Part shown: one piece after another, positions 26,600-35,832 of the stretch
Numbering within the stretch: the stretch's first letter is position 1
Layout: each line of letters starts with the position of its first letter
DNA from: DASRWT01 sp963748485
GTDB lineage: Bacteria > Methylomirabilota > Methylomirabilia > Rokubacteriales > CSP1-6
Direction of reading: 5' to 3'
NCBI GenBank assembly: GCA_963748485.1
Contig: CAVVJF010000009.1
Span: 1,426,001-1,490,000, forward strand
DNA length: 64,000 bases
The notes under the pieces: generated by a model
The model's database searches: none
Told to the model about the DNA's origin: nothing
Seen by the model: the letters and a program-made list of their open reading frames with translations, nothing else
Position numbers and translations under genes: made by a program

Positions 26600-27361
26600 T
26601 TAGTAGCGCCCGCCGCGGACAAGGTACCGCGGCTCGTTCCCAGCAGCCAGACCGATCCCCGCCCGCGCGCCGGCCTGGCGGAGCAGCCGCACCATGGGCT
26701 CGTACCCGCGCTCCTGCGCGAGCGCCAGCGGAGTGCGCCCCTGGCGATCCGGCAGGGTCACGCTCGCGCCCCCCTCGACCAGGGCCTTCAGCGTCTCGAT
26801 GTGGCGCGGCCCGCCGTCGCCGAGCACGATGGATTCGATGAGGGCGGTCCAGCCGAGATTGTTGACGTGGTCGAGCGGGGCGCCCGCACGAATCAGCATG
26901 CGCACGACGTCCGCGTGGCCAAGGTGCGCGGCCGCGATCAGCGCGGTGCCGTCGTAGCGGCTGGTCACGTTGCGGGCGCTGGCCCCGATGGCGAGCGCCA
27001 CCGCCAGGGTGGGCGCGTCGTTGGCCACCGCGGCGATGGTCACGATGTCGTAGCGGTCGTACTCCAGGGCATTGGGATCCGCGCCGGCGGCGGCCAGCGC
27101 GCGCATGGCGTCGTGGTGCCCGCCGTAGGTCGCCACGTGCAGGGGCGTGCGTCCGTATCCATCCCGCGCGTCCGGGCGGGCGCCGGCGGCGACAAGCGCC
27201 GGGATGCGCGCCGCCTCCCCGCTCGCCGCGGCGGCGAGCAGCCCCGTGTACGCTGCCTGCTCGCTCGCCGAGGGGGGCGTCTGCGCTCCCGCGCCGGCGG
27301 GGCCAACGGTGAGGAGCGCCACGGCGAGCGCTGGAAGCGCGGCGCGGCGCGACGCGGGCAC
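26600..27361 (-). CDS. Exported ankyrin-repeat protein
   Basis: 253 residues from the GTG at 27361 (GGAGG lies 12 bases upstream); the frame extends further back but only as a shadow of the dioxygenase gene. A signal peptide (about 1-27, ALPALAVALLTVGPAGAGA) is followed by five or six ankyrin repeats with GYGRTPLHVATYGGH, DGTALIAAAHLGH, NLGWTALIESIVLG and RQGRTPLALAQERG. Ankyrin repeats bind proteins; periplasmic ones are common beside redox or detoxification enzymes. The partner may be the adjacent dioxygenase or hydrolase (inference). Confidence 0.85.
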   Translation of the reverse strand: MPASRRAALPALAVALLTVGPAGAGAQTPPSASEQAAYTGLLAAAASGEAARIPALVAAGARPDARDGYGRTPLHVATYGGHHDAMRALAAAGADPNALEYDRYDIVTIAAVANDAPTLAVALAIGASARNVTSRYDGTALIAAAHLGHADVVRMLIRAGAPLDHVNNLGWTALIESIVLGDGGPRHIETLKALVEGGASVTLPDRQGRTPLALAQERGYEPMVRLLRQAGARAGIGLAAGNEPRYLVRGGRY

Positions 27362-27384
27362 GGGCGTGTCAGGCCTCCACTTCG

Positions 27385-28098
27385 CTACGCTCCGTCGAGC
27401 GCCACGGTGAAGGTCGCCCCGTAGCCACCCGCGCGGGGCGTCAGGGCGAGCGTCAGCTGCCGGCCGCCGCGCCGGAAGAGCCCGTCGGAGTCGTTCCGCG
27501 TGCCGCGGGGGCGCCCACCGTAGGGCGGCGCCGCGAGTACCTGATCGGAGAGCGCGTCGTCGAAGTAGAGCTGCGAGGTGAAGGCGAAGCCCGGGCGCTG
27601 CTCCCGCGCCGCGCGCAGCTTGAAGTGGATGTGCACGGTCCGGCCCTGATAGCCGCCGGGGTACACCGTGGTGAACTGCGCGCGCCCCTCGCCATCGGTG
27701 AGCTGATAACCCCGCAGGAACTTCTTGCCCATGGTGCCGCTCACGTCCGAGTACGCCCCCAGGTGGTCGCAATGCCAGAGATCCACGCGCACGCCCGGCA
27801 GCGGCGCGCAGCTGCCGCGGGCGAGGCGGGCGACGATCAGGGTCAGGGCCAGCGGCGTCCCCGGCTTCACCGTCCCGTCCGACGGATCCGATCTCAGATC
27901 CGACCGGTTCAGGGCTTCCTCCACGAAGAAGGGCCCCTCGCTCTGCTCGGGTCGCACCACGCAGCCCGCGACGCCGGGCGGCGGCGCCTGGGCCTGGCCG
28001 GCCGCGGGCACGAGCAGGGAGGAGCCGGCGGCGGCAAGCACCGCCAGCGCTTCCCGCCGGGACAGCACCCGGCCCTGCGGGCGATCGTCCGCGCTCAT
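27385..28098 (-). CDS. Tat-exported intradiol ring-cleavage dioxygenase-like protein
   Basis: 237 residues. A twin-arginine signal (SRREALAVLAAAG, about 13-38) precedes a beta-sandwich with the iron ligand pattern of protocatechuate/catechol dioxygenases: Tyr in HLGAYSD, Tyr in VYPGGY, and His-x-His in VHIHFK. Cytosolic intradiol enzymes cleave catechols between the hydroxyls, but exported forms with this short length are poorly characterised. A role in lignin-type or aromatic catabolism outside the membrane is possible. No other aromatic pathway gene is adjacent; the next gene encodes an exported ankyrin protein 23 bases away. Confidence 0.85.
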   Translation of the reverse strand: MSADDRPQGRVLSRREALAVLAAAGSSLLVPAAGQAQAPPPGVAGCVVRPEQSEGPFFVEEALNRSDLRSDPSDGTVKPGTPLALTLIVARLARGSCAPLPGVRVDLWHCDHLGAYSDVSGTMGKKFLRGYQLTDGEGRAQFTTVYPGGYQGRTVHIHFKLRAAREQRPGFAFTSQLYFDDALSDQVLAAPPYGGRPRGTRNDSDGLFRRGGRQLTLALTPRAGGYGATFTVALDGA

Positions 28099-28111
28099 GC
28101 CCCCGACACTA

Positions 28112-28561
28112 TCAGAGCGTCCCGGCGAGGTGGAGCCCCAGCAACAGGAAGGCCAGGAGGCTCGCCGCCACGCGAACGGCGTGCAGGCGTCCCCAGCGTG
28201 CGAGCAGCACGGGCGCGTCGGGCGCCGCGGGGCCCAGCGCGGGATCCAGCAGTCGCGCGTTGGTGGACCGGATCACGAGCAGGGTGAACATGATCACCCC
28301 GCCGAGGAGCACGCCCGCCAGCAGCGCCGGGGCGTCACGCCCCAGCGCCCAGGCGCCGAGGGCGGCGAGGCAGCCCACTGCGGCGAGGCCCGCCTGCATC
28401 ACGGCGGCCCGGCGATAGCTGGGGCGGAACTCGCGCAGCGCGACCTCGACGCCGCACTCCAGACGAGCCGGATGCTCCACCAGTGCGACATACGCGGCGG
28501 CGCCGGCGAAGAGGCCGGCGCAGAGGGTGGCGATCAGCTCGAGCAGCACGGGGCCGGTCAT
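28112..28561 (-). CDS. DUF1772-like four-helix membrane protein
   Basis: 149 residues with four predicted membrane helices (about 8-28, 53-72, 78-97 and 125-146). The sequence GLFAGAAAYVALVEHPARL near residue 17 and the conserved RSTNARLLD loop recall DUF1772/anthrone oxygenase-like proteins. Function is unknown in most bacteria. The start overlaps the GNAT gene stop by 4 bases. Confidence 0.65.
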   Translation of the reverse strand: MTGPVLLELIATLCAGLFAGAAAYVALVEHPARLECGVEVALREFRPSYRRAAVMQAGLAAVGCLAALGAWALGRDAPALLAGVLLGGVIMFTLLVIRSTNARLLDPALGPAAPDAPVLLARWGRLHAVRVAASLLAFLLLGLHLAGTL

Positions 28562-29082
28562 GGCGGCGCGGCGCCGATGCGCGGCGCGCGCAGCCGCACC
28601 TCAGGCAGGCTCACCCCGCCGATCTCGACCATCTTGGTCGCGTCCGGCGCGGGGGCGAAGCCCACCGTCGCGTAGAAGTGGCGCGCGGAGCGGTTGTTCT
28701 CGAGCACCCACACCACCGCGCTCGTGAAGCCCGCCTGCTCGAGGTGGGATTGGCCCCACCCCCACATCGCGCGGCCGACCCCGTGCCGCCAGCGGCCCGG
28801 CGCCACGTAGATGGCCCAGAGCTCGCCCATGGTGGCGGTCGCGTCGGCGTCGCGGCAGCCGCCGACGCTGGCCCAGCCGACCACGCCCTCGAATCCCTCC
28901 GCCACGCACACCGTCGAGGCGCGCTCGGCGAGATTCCGGCGCCACCGCGTCGTGCGCTCCTCCACGCTGAGGGCGTCGAGAAAGGCGGCCGGCACGATGC
29001 CCTTGTAGGCGGCCTGCCAGGCCTGGACGTGAACCGCGGCGATGGCGGGCGCATCGTCAAGGGTGGCCCGGCGGACGATCAC
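28558..29082 (-). CDS. GNAT-family N-acetyltransferase
   Basis: 174 residues. The opening VRRATLDDAPAIAAVHVQAWQAAYKGI is the classic GNAT N-terminus. The acetyl-CoA binding segment reads VAPGRWRHGVGRAMW near residues 93-107, and the C-terminal ENNRSARHFYATVGFAP is typical. The acceptor substrate is not evident. It overlaps the DUF1772-like gene and follows the VOC gene by 7 bases. Confidence 0.88.
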   Translation of the reverse strand: MIVRRATLDDAPAIAAVHVQAWQAAYKGIVPAAFLDALSVEERTTRWRRNLAERASTVCVAEGFEGVVGWASVGGCRDADATATMGELWAIYVAPGRWRHGVGRAMWGWGQSHLEQAGFTSAVVWVLENNRSARHFYATVGFAPAPDATKMVEIGGVSLPEVRLRAPRIGAAPP

Positions 29083-29089
29083 GGCCGGC

Positions 29090-29452
29090 TCACTGCTCCT
29101 TCATCGTGCGCTCGTCCCAGAGACGCACCGCGTGCCCGTCGGGATCGGTGAGCTCCGCCCCATACCCCCAGAAGTTCTTCCGGGGCGGGTGCGCGAACGC
29201 GACGCCACGCGCAGACCAGTCACGGAACGTGGCTTCGACGTCGGCCACCTGGAACCAAAACGCACAGGCGTCGGGGCCGGCCGCCAGCTGTGACTCCTGG
29301 AGGAAGATCGTGAACCCCTCGGTGTCCTGGAGCGCCACCGTCTTCCTCTTCGGGATCTCGAACTCCACCTTCATGCCGAGGGTGTCCACGTACCAGCGGC
29401 GCGAGCGCGCGAGATCGCCCACGGCGAGCCGGAAGTGGTCGAAGCGGAGCAT
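29090..29452 (-). CDS. VOC-superfamily (glyoxalase/bleomycin-resistance-type) protein
   Basis: 120 residues from the ATG at 29452. Two babbab modules are visible: FDHFRLAVGDLARSRRWYVDTLGM at the start and AFWFQVADVEATFRDWSARGV in the middle, ending ELTDPDGHAVRLWD. Candidate metal ligands are the early His and the late Glu. Such proteins can be isomerases, dioxygenases or binding proteins; no specific role is supported. The longer frame upstream is out of context. Confidence 0.88.
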   Translation of the reverse strand: MLRFDHFRLAVGDLARSRRWYVDTLGMKVEFEIPKRKTVALQDTEGFTIFLQESQLAAGPDACAFWFQVADVEATFRDWSARGVAFAHPPRKNFWGYGAELTDPDGHAVRLWDERTMKEQ

Positions 29453-29459
29453 TCGTCCC

Positions 29460-29717
29460 CTATAGCAGGCGGCCTTGCGCGCGGGCAAGGGCCCCCTCGA
29501 GGTAGGTCGGCTCGAGTCCCGAGGCCCAGTACTCGACCGCCGTGCGGTTGGGCTGCGTGGTTTCCCGTTCCGTGCGCAGCACGGTGCGCCCGTTCCGGAA
29601 CTCCAGCCAGCCCTCCCAGGTGCCGTCTGGGCGCCCCTCGCCGTAGATGAGCGCGACGTACTTCTTTCCGTCCTGATCCACGACCCGGGCCGAATGCTGG
29701 TGAATGAGCTCACGCAT
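29460..29717 (-). CDS. Small conserved-looking hypothetical protein
   Basis: 85 residues from the ATG at 29717, preferred because GGAG lies just upstream; an ATG at 29756 adds 13 residues. It reads MRELIHQHSARVVDQDGKKYVALIYGEGRPDG-like and contains an antiparallel beta pattern (WEGWLEFRNGRTVLRTERETTQPN). It resembles small DUF proteins that accompany regulators, but I do not recognise the family. It lies 7 bases before the VOC gene. Confidence 0.6.
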   Translation of the reverse strand: MRELIHQHSARVVDQDGKKYVALIYGEGRPDGTWEGWLEFRNGRTVLRTERETTQPNRTAVEYWASGLEPTYLEGALARAQGRLL

Positions 29718-29772
29718 GTTCTCCACCCCTTCCTCAAACAATACGACGCCGGGCAAGCCCGGACGCGGCGGC

Positions 29773-30882
29773 TCAGGCGGGCGGCTCCGGCGCGCGGCGG
29801 CCGAGCTCGTCGAGCACGGCCTGCAGAAGGGCCAGGGTCTTCAGATCGATGGCGGGGTCCTGATAGTAGTGGTCGAGACCGAGGTCGGTGACGACCAGAC
29901 CGCCCGCGAGCAGCTCGTCGGCCAGAAGCGTCAGCCCATCGTTCGGCCCGTGAGGGCTCAGCGCGCAGTACCGGCCGCGGCTCCACGGCGGAACCTGGCC
30001 CGAGAGCGGAGCGCCCACGTACTGCAGCGTCAGCAGATGCGCGGGAAGGCGCAGGCGGGCCAGCACCGGCGTGCGCTCCACCGTGCTCATGTCCCGCACG
30101 AGGCTCTTGGGCAGCCCCTCCCAGGTCAGCGCGAGGGCGGCGAGCCACCGGCGCGGCCAGCCGAGATAGCGGTCGGCGTACGGGCTTCCCCGGAGCAGCC
30201 CGCCCACGCTGATCCAGGCCTTCACGCGGCGGGCGGCGTCCGCGGACAGGCCCTCGCCCAGCGCGAGGGCCGTCTCCGGCCCGCCCTTGCTCGCGCTGAC
30301 GACGATGATGCGCTCCTCGCCCTCGGCGAGTCGCGTGAGCCGCTCGGCCACGAGCCCGGCATTGCGCTCGACGCCCGCCAGCTCCTCCGTCTCGACGAGG
30401 AGGGTGCGGAAGCCCGCGGCCTCGAGCATGGCGCGCGGGCGGGCAAAGTCGGCGCCGGTCGCGGGGTCGCGCCGGTAAGCGTACCCCGGCACGAAGGCCA
30501 CCAGGTACGCGCGATCCGGCGCGAGCGCGACACGCTCGCCGGTGGTGAGCCGGCGGAGGTGCGCGTGGAACGCGTCCTGGACCCGCCGGTTGTCGGGCTG
30601 CTCGTAGAGGCGCGCCACGAAGTGCAGGGTGGCCAGATCGGTGGAGTGCCGCCGCGCGAGCCGCCCCAGCGCCTCGCGATCGTGGGGGTCGGCGGCGGGC
30701 TCGCGCGTGTTGCCCTCGACCGCCTGCGTCAATGCGGCGTCGGAACGGTCGCCGCGGAGGTAGCGCTCCAGGTAGTCGCGCGCAATCGGCGCGTCCACCG
30801 TCGTAGCCACGCGCTGGCCCGCGATCATGCCCGCGGCGGGGATGCGCGCGGGCGCGGCGCAGGCCGCCGCCCCGCCGAGCAC
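29773..30882 (-). CDS. Probable alpha/beta-hydrolase-like lipoprotein
   Basis: 369 residues from the GTG at 30882. The hydrolase core shows a lid-like N-terminal helical part, then YLVAFVPGYAYRRD, a serine elbow IVVSASKGGPET near 194-205 and a C-terminal GLDHYY. The N-terminus is odd. The first start codon lies only 7 residues before a lipobox-like GGAAAC, yet in-frame codons upstream encode a good hydrophobic signal (PRVLFALAV). No ATG, GTG or TTG serves it, so either a rare start codon is used or the signal is truncated. Substrate unknown. It follows glmS by 49 bases. Confidence 0.65.
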   Translation of the reverse strand: MLGGAAACAAPARIPAAGMIAGQRVATTVDAPIARDYLERYLRGDRSDAALTQAVEGNTREPAADPHDREALGRLARRHSTDLATLHFVARLYEQPDNRRVQDAFHAHLRRLTTGERVALAPDRAYLVAFVPGYAYRRDPATGADFARPRAMLEAAGFRTLLVETEELAGVERNAGLVAERLTRLAEGEERIIVVSASKGGPETALALGEGLSADAARRVKAWISVGGLLRGSPYADRYLGWPRRWLAALALTWEGLPKSLVRDMSTVERTPVLARLRLPAHLLTLQYVGAPLSGQVPPWSRGRYCALSPHGPNDGLTLLADELLAGGLVVTDLGLDHYYQDPAIDLKTLALLQAVLDELGRRAPEPPA

Positions 30883-30931
30883 CGCGAGCGCGAAGAGGAC
30901 GCGCGGGAGCCGGGCGCGCGACGGCGCGGCC

Positions 30932-32770
<1,839 letters not shown>

Positions 32771-32774
32771 GCGC

Positions 32775-34193
32775 TTAGTCCCCTTCCCCGCGCGGGGCCT
32801 TCTTCCGCGTCGCCTTGCGGCGCTCCGCCCAGCCCTCGCGGACTTCCTGCTTGCCGCGGGCGACGGCCAGCGCGCCCGGCGGCACGCTCTTGGTGATCAC
32901 GGAGCCCGCCGCGACGTACGCGCCCTCGCCGATGGTCACCGGCGCGACCAGGCTCGCGTTGGTCCCGATGAACGCCTCCGCCCCGATCACGGTCTCGTGC
33001 TTGTTGACGCCATCGTAGTTGCAGGTGATGGTGCCCGCGCCCAGGTTGGCCCCCGCCCCTACCTGGGCGTCACCCACGTAGGACAGATGCGGCACCTTCG
33101 CCCCGCGGCCGATCCTGGACTTTTTGAGCTCGACGAAGTTGCCGATCTTCGCTCCCGCCCCCACCTGGGAAAGCGGCCGCAGGTGACAGAAGGGCCCCAG
33201 CTGCGCGCCCTCCTCCACCGCCGACTCCGCGAGCACGCAGTAGGGCTTGAGGAGTACGCGATCGCCGAGGCGGCTCGAGGAGACCTGCGCGCCCGTGCCG
33301 ATCACGCACTCAGCGCCGATGGTGGTGACGCCTTCCAGCACCACGCCCGGGTAGAGCACGGTGTCGGGGCCGATCACGACGGTGTCGTCCACGTAGGTCG
33401 TGGCGGGGTCCAGCACGCTCACCCCGTCGGCCATCAGGCGGTCCAGGATGCGGCCGCGGTGGATGGCGGCGAGCTGGGCAAGCTGCTTTCGGTCGTTGAT
33501 GCCCAGGCACTCACGCGGATCCGCGGCCACCACCGCCTCGAGGCTTCGCCCGTCGCCGCGGAGAATCCCGATCACGTCGGTGAGGTAGTACTCGCCCTGC
33601 TCGTTGTGCGGCGTCACCCGGTCGAGCGCGGGCCAGAACGTGGCCGCGTCGAAGCAGTACACGCTGGTCCCGATCTCATGGATCTCGCGCTCGGCGGCGG
33701 TGGCGTCCCGATGCTCGACGATGGCGGTGGGCCGACCGTTGTCGCGGATCATGCGCCCATAGCCGGTGGGATCGTCGACGCACGCGGTGAGGAGCGTGGC
33801 GGCGGCGCCGGACGCCTCGTGATGGTCGACGAGGCCGCGCAGCATCGCCTCCGACATCAGCGGCTGGTCGCCGGGGATCACGAGGATGGTGCCGGTCGCG
33901 TCCCGGCACACCGGGCGGGTCTGCAGCACCGCGTGGCCGGTGCCCCGCCGCTCCGTCTGCTCGACGTAGACGAGGTCGGGCGCGTCCCCCACCGCCGCCC
34001 GGACCTGATCGGCGGCGCGGCCGACCACCAGCACGACGGTTCCGCCGAGGGCGCGGGCCACCGCGACGGGGTACTGGATGAGGGGACGGCCGCACAGGGG
34101 GTGTAGCACCTTGGGGCGGCCGGACTTCATGCGCTTCGAATCGCCCGCGGCCAGGATGATCACGGTCAGAGCGGCCGCCGCGCTGGATCGCAT
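32775..34193 (-). CDS. glmU: Bifunctional UDP-GlcNAc pyrophosphorylase / GlcN-1-P acetyltransferase
   Basis: 472 residues. The N-terminal nucleotidyltransferase has VIILAAGDSKRMKSGRPKVLHPL; the usual Gly before K/T-R-M is Ser here. It is followed by GTGHAVLQT and VIPGDQPL. The C-terminal left-handed beta-helix (about 265-450) shows hexapeptide repeats and the catalytic region NFVELKKS and NYDGVNKH. It turns GlcN-1-P into UDP-GlcNAc. A TAGGAT box ends 9 bases before the ATG and no Shine-Dalgarno is present, which suggests a near-leaderless transcript. Confidence 0.96.
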   Translation of the reverse strand: MRSSAAAALTVIILAAGDSKRMKSGRPKVLHPLCGRPLIQYPVAVARALGGTVVLVVGRAADQVRAAVGDAPDLVYVEQTERRGTGHAVLQTRPVCRDATGTILVIPGDQPLMSEAMLRGLVDHHEASGAAATLLTACVDDPTGYGRMIRDNGRPTAIVEHRDATAAEREIHEIGTSVYCFDAATFWPALDRVTPHNEQGEYYLTDVIGILRGDGRSLEAVVAADPRECLGINDRKQLAQLAAIHRGRILDRLMADGVSVLDPATTYVDDTVVIGPDTVLYPGVVLEGVTTIGAECVIGTGAQVSSSRLGDRVLLKPYCVLAESAVEEGAQLGPFCHLRPLSQVGAGAKIGNFVELKKSRIGRGAKVPHLSYVGDAQVGAGANLGAGTITCNYDGVNKHETVIGAEAFIGTNASLVAPVTIGEGAYVAAGSVITKSVPPGALAVARGKQEVREGWAERRKATRKKAPRGEGD

Positions 34194-34202
34194 ACGTGTT
34201 CG

Positions 34203-34224
34203 ATCCTAGCACGGCGCTTGCCAA
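34203..34224 (-). promoter_or_regulatory. Possible promoter just upstream of glmU (sigma-70 -10 or sigma-54-like)
   Basis: On the minus strand TTGGCAAGCGCCGTGCT (34208-34224) matches the sigma-54 layout: GG and GC are 10 bases apart, with two mismatches to the consensus. It overlaps TAGGAT (34203-34208), the same -10 as thiC. Either start would lie only a few bases from the ATG. A chance match is possible in this composition. Confidence 0.3.
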
Positions 34225-34262
34225 GGCTCATGGGTGGCGCCCTTCTCGATATTCCAGATACT

Positions 34263-34340
34263 TAGGTGTCGGTCGCCACCGACCAGGTGCGAAGAAGCGA
34301 CACGGCCCAGCAAATTCGGGCGCACCGGAGGAGACACCTA
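34263..34340 (-). ncRNA. Structured spacer RNA between rluD and glmU
   Basis: The 78-base block begins at the rluD stop. The outer arms TAGGTGTC and GACACCTA are perfect reverse complements. Inside lie GGTGCG/CGCACC and a tight GTCGGT-GGCG-ACCGAC hairpin, giving a possible branched fold. The last hairpin shares three bases with the outer stem, so the two compete. It may be the rluD transcript end or a leader element for glmU-glmS. I do not recognise a known RNA family. Confidence 0.4.
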
Positions 34341-35330
34341 GCGTGTCCGGCGCCTGCTCGGCCCGGCCGTAGCGCGGAGGCGAAGATGCGCCAGGAGGCG
34401 CTCGATGCGCGGCGGCGTCTCGGCTGCCAGCTCGATCCGCTGACCGGTCGCGGGGTGCACAAACGCCAGCCCCGCGGCGTGTAGGGCCAGGCCCCCCAGT
34501 CCGGTGACGAGGGCGGCGCGCTCGGGATCGGCCGGCCCCCCGGGGCGCCGGCGCCCGTAGGTCTCGTCGCCGAGCACCGGGTGGCCCAGCGAGGCCAGGT
34601 GCACGCGGATCTGATGCGTGCGCCCGGTCTCGAGCCGGCACTCCAGCAGCGTGGCGTCGGCGAAGCGCTCGAGCACCCGGTAGCGTGTGATCGCCCGCCG
34701 GCCCCGTCCTGCCGTCGCGATGGCCATGCGCACGCGCGAGCGCGGATCGCGCCCGATCGGGGCGTCCACCGTCCCCTCCTCTCTCGCCAGACGGCCGTGG
34801 GCGAGCGCGAGATAGCGGCGGCTCACCGTGCGGCGGGCGAGCTGGCCGGTGAGCGCGTCGTAGGCGGCCGCGGTCTTGGCGAGCACGATGAGGCCGGAGG
34901 TGCCCTTGTCCAGCCGATGCACGATGCCGGGACGCCGCGGGCCCCCGACGCCGGCGATGGCCGGCGCATGCGCGAGCGCGGCCGCGGCGAGGGTGCCCGT
35001 CATGCGCCCCGCCCCCGGATGGGTGACCATGCCCGCCGGCTTGTCCACGACCAGCACGTGATCGTCCTCGAAGATCACCCGGAGGGCGACCCCCTCGGGC
35101 AGCAAGGTCTCGGGGGGAGGGGGCGGCACCTGGGCTTCGACCCGCACGCCCGCGCGCAGGCGCAGCGCCGCCTTGGCCGGGCGCCCGTCCACGCGGACCT
35201 GCCCCGCGTCCACGAGCGCCTTCACGCGTGTCCGCGAGAGGTCGGGCAGGCGCGCGGCGAGCCAGCGATCGAGGCGGCCCCCCGCCTCGGCGGGCGTGAC
35301 GGTGCCGGTGAGCCGCCGCGGCGCGTCCAC
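34338..35330 (-). CDS. rluD: RluD-type 23S rRNA pseudouridine synthase
   Basis: 330 residues. An N-terminal S4 RNA-binding domain (about 15-75, RLDRWLAARLPDLSRTRVKALVD) leads to the RluA-family catalytic domain with the essential Asp in HRLDKGTSGLIVLAK and later GRTHQIRVHL. RluD modifies helix 69 of 23S rRNA (U1911/1915/1917); related RluC cannot be fully excluded, but the pairing with lspA favours RluD. It lies 25 bases after lspA. Confidence 0.92.
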   Translation of the reverse strand: MDAPRRLTGTVTPAEAGGRLDRWLAARLPDLSRTRVKALVDAGQVRVDGRPAKAALRLRAGVRVEAQVPPPPPETLLPEGVALRVIFEDDHVLVVDKPAGMVTHPGAGRMTGTLAAAALAHAPAIAGVGGPRRPGIVHRLDKGTSGLIVLAKTAAAYDALTGQLARRTVSRRYLALAHGRLAREEGTVDAPIGRDPRSRVRMAIATAGRGRRAITRYRVLERFADATLLECRLETGRTHQIRVHLASLGHPVLGDETYGRRRPGGPADPERAALVTGLGGLALHAAGLAFVHPATGQRIELAAETPPRIERLLAHLRLRATAGPSRRRTR

Positions 35331-35355
35331 GGTGCCTCGGGCGAGCCCTCGCCCG

Positions 35356-35832
35356 TCAGGCCTGGGCGGGGGAGGCGTCCATCAGCATGCGGATCGCGAT
35401 GATGGTCACCCCCACGGTGATGGCGGAGTCGGCCACGTTGAAGGCGGGCCAGTGATAGTCCCGCCAGTAGAAGTCGAGGAAGTCCACCACCGCGCCGAAG
35501 CGGACGCGATCGATCAGGTTGCCGCCGGCCCCCCCGAAGATGAGGCCCAGGGCCAGCCGGGTCCAGGGGCCGCCGGTGGGCAGGAGGCGCGCGGCGAGGA
35601 GCGCGAGGACGACGACGGCGCCGACCGAGAGGAGCCCCACCGTCCAGCGGAGGGTCTCCGGCATGCCGCCCAGCATCCCGAAGGCGAGGCCGGGATTCAT
35701 GACGAGGGTAAGCGAGAAGAAACCCTCCACCACCGGCACCGGCGAGCCGAAACGCAGGTCGCGCAGAGCCCACCACTTCGTGATCTGGTCGGCGACGATG
35801 ATACCCGCCGCCAGCGCCGGGATCAGCCGCAT
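35356..35832 (-). CDS. lspA: Lipoprotein signal peptidase II
   Basis: 158 residues with four membrane helices. The conserved DQITKWW starts loop 1, and the two catalytic Asp lie in GGNLIDRVRFGAVVDFLDF and FNVADSAI. LspA cuts prolipoproteins at the lipobox Cys; several lipoprotein candidates lie in this window. The ATG abuts the ileS stop with no gap, the classic ileS-lspA linkage. Confidence 0.97.
   Translation of the reverse strand: MRLIPALAAGIIVADQITKWWALRDLRFGSPVPVVEGFFSLTLVMNPGLAFGMLGGMPETLRWTVGLLSVGAVVVLALLAARLLPTGGPWTRLALGLIFGGAGGNLIDRVRFGAVVDFLDFYWRDYHWPAFNVADSAITVGVTIIAIRMLMDASPAQA

Noticed and set aside
32771..32774. glmS ribozyme upstream of glmS
   Set aside because: Only 4 bases separate glmU and glmS, so there is no room for it.
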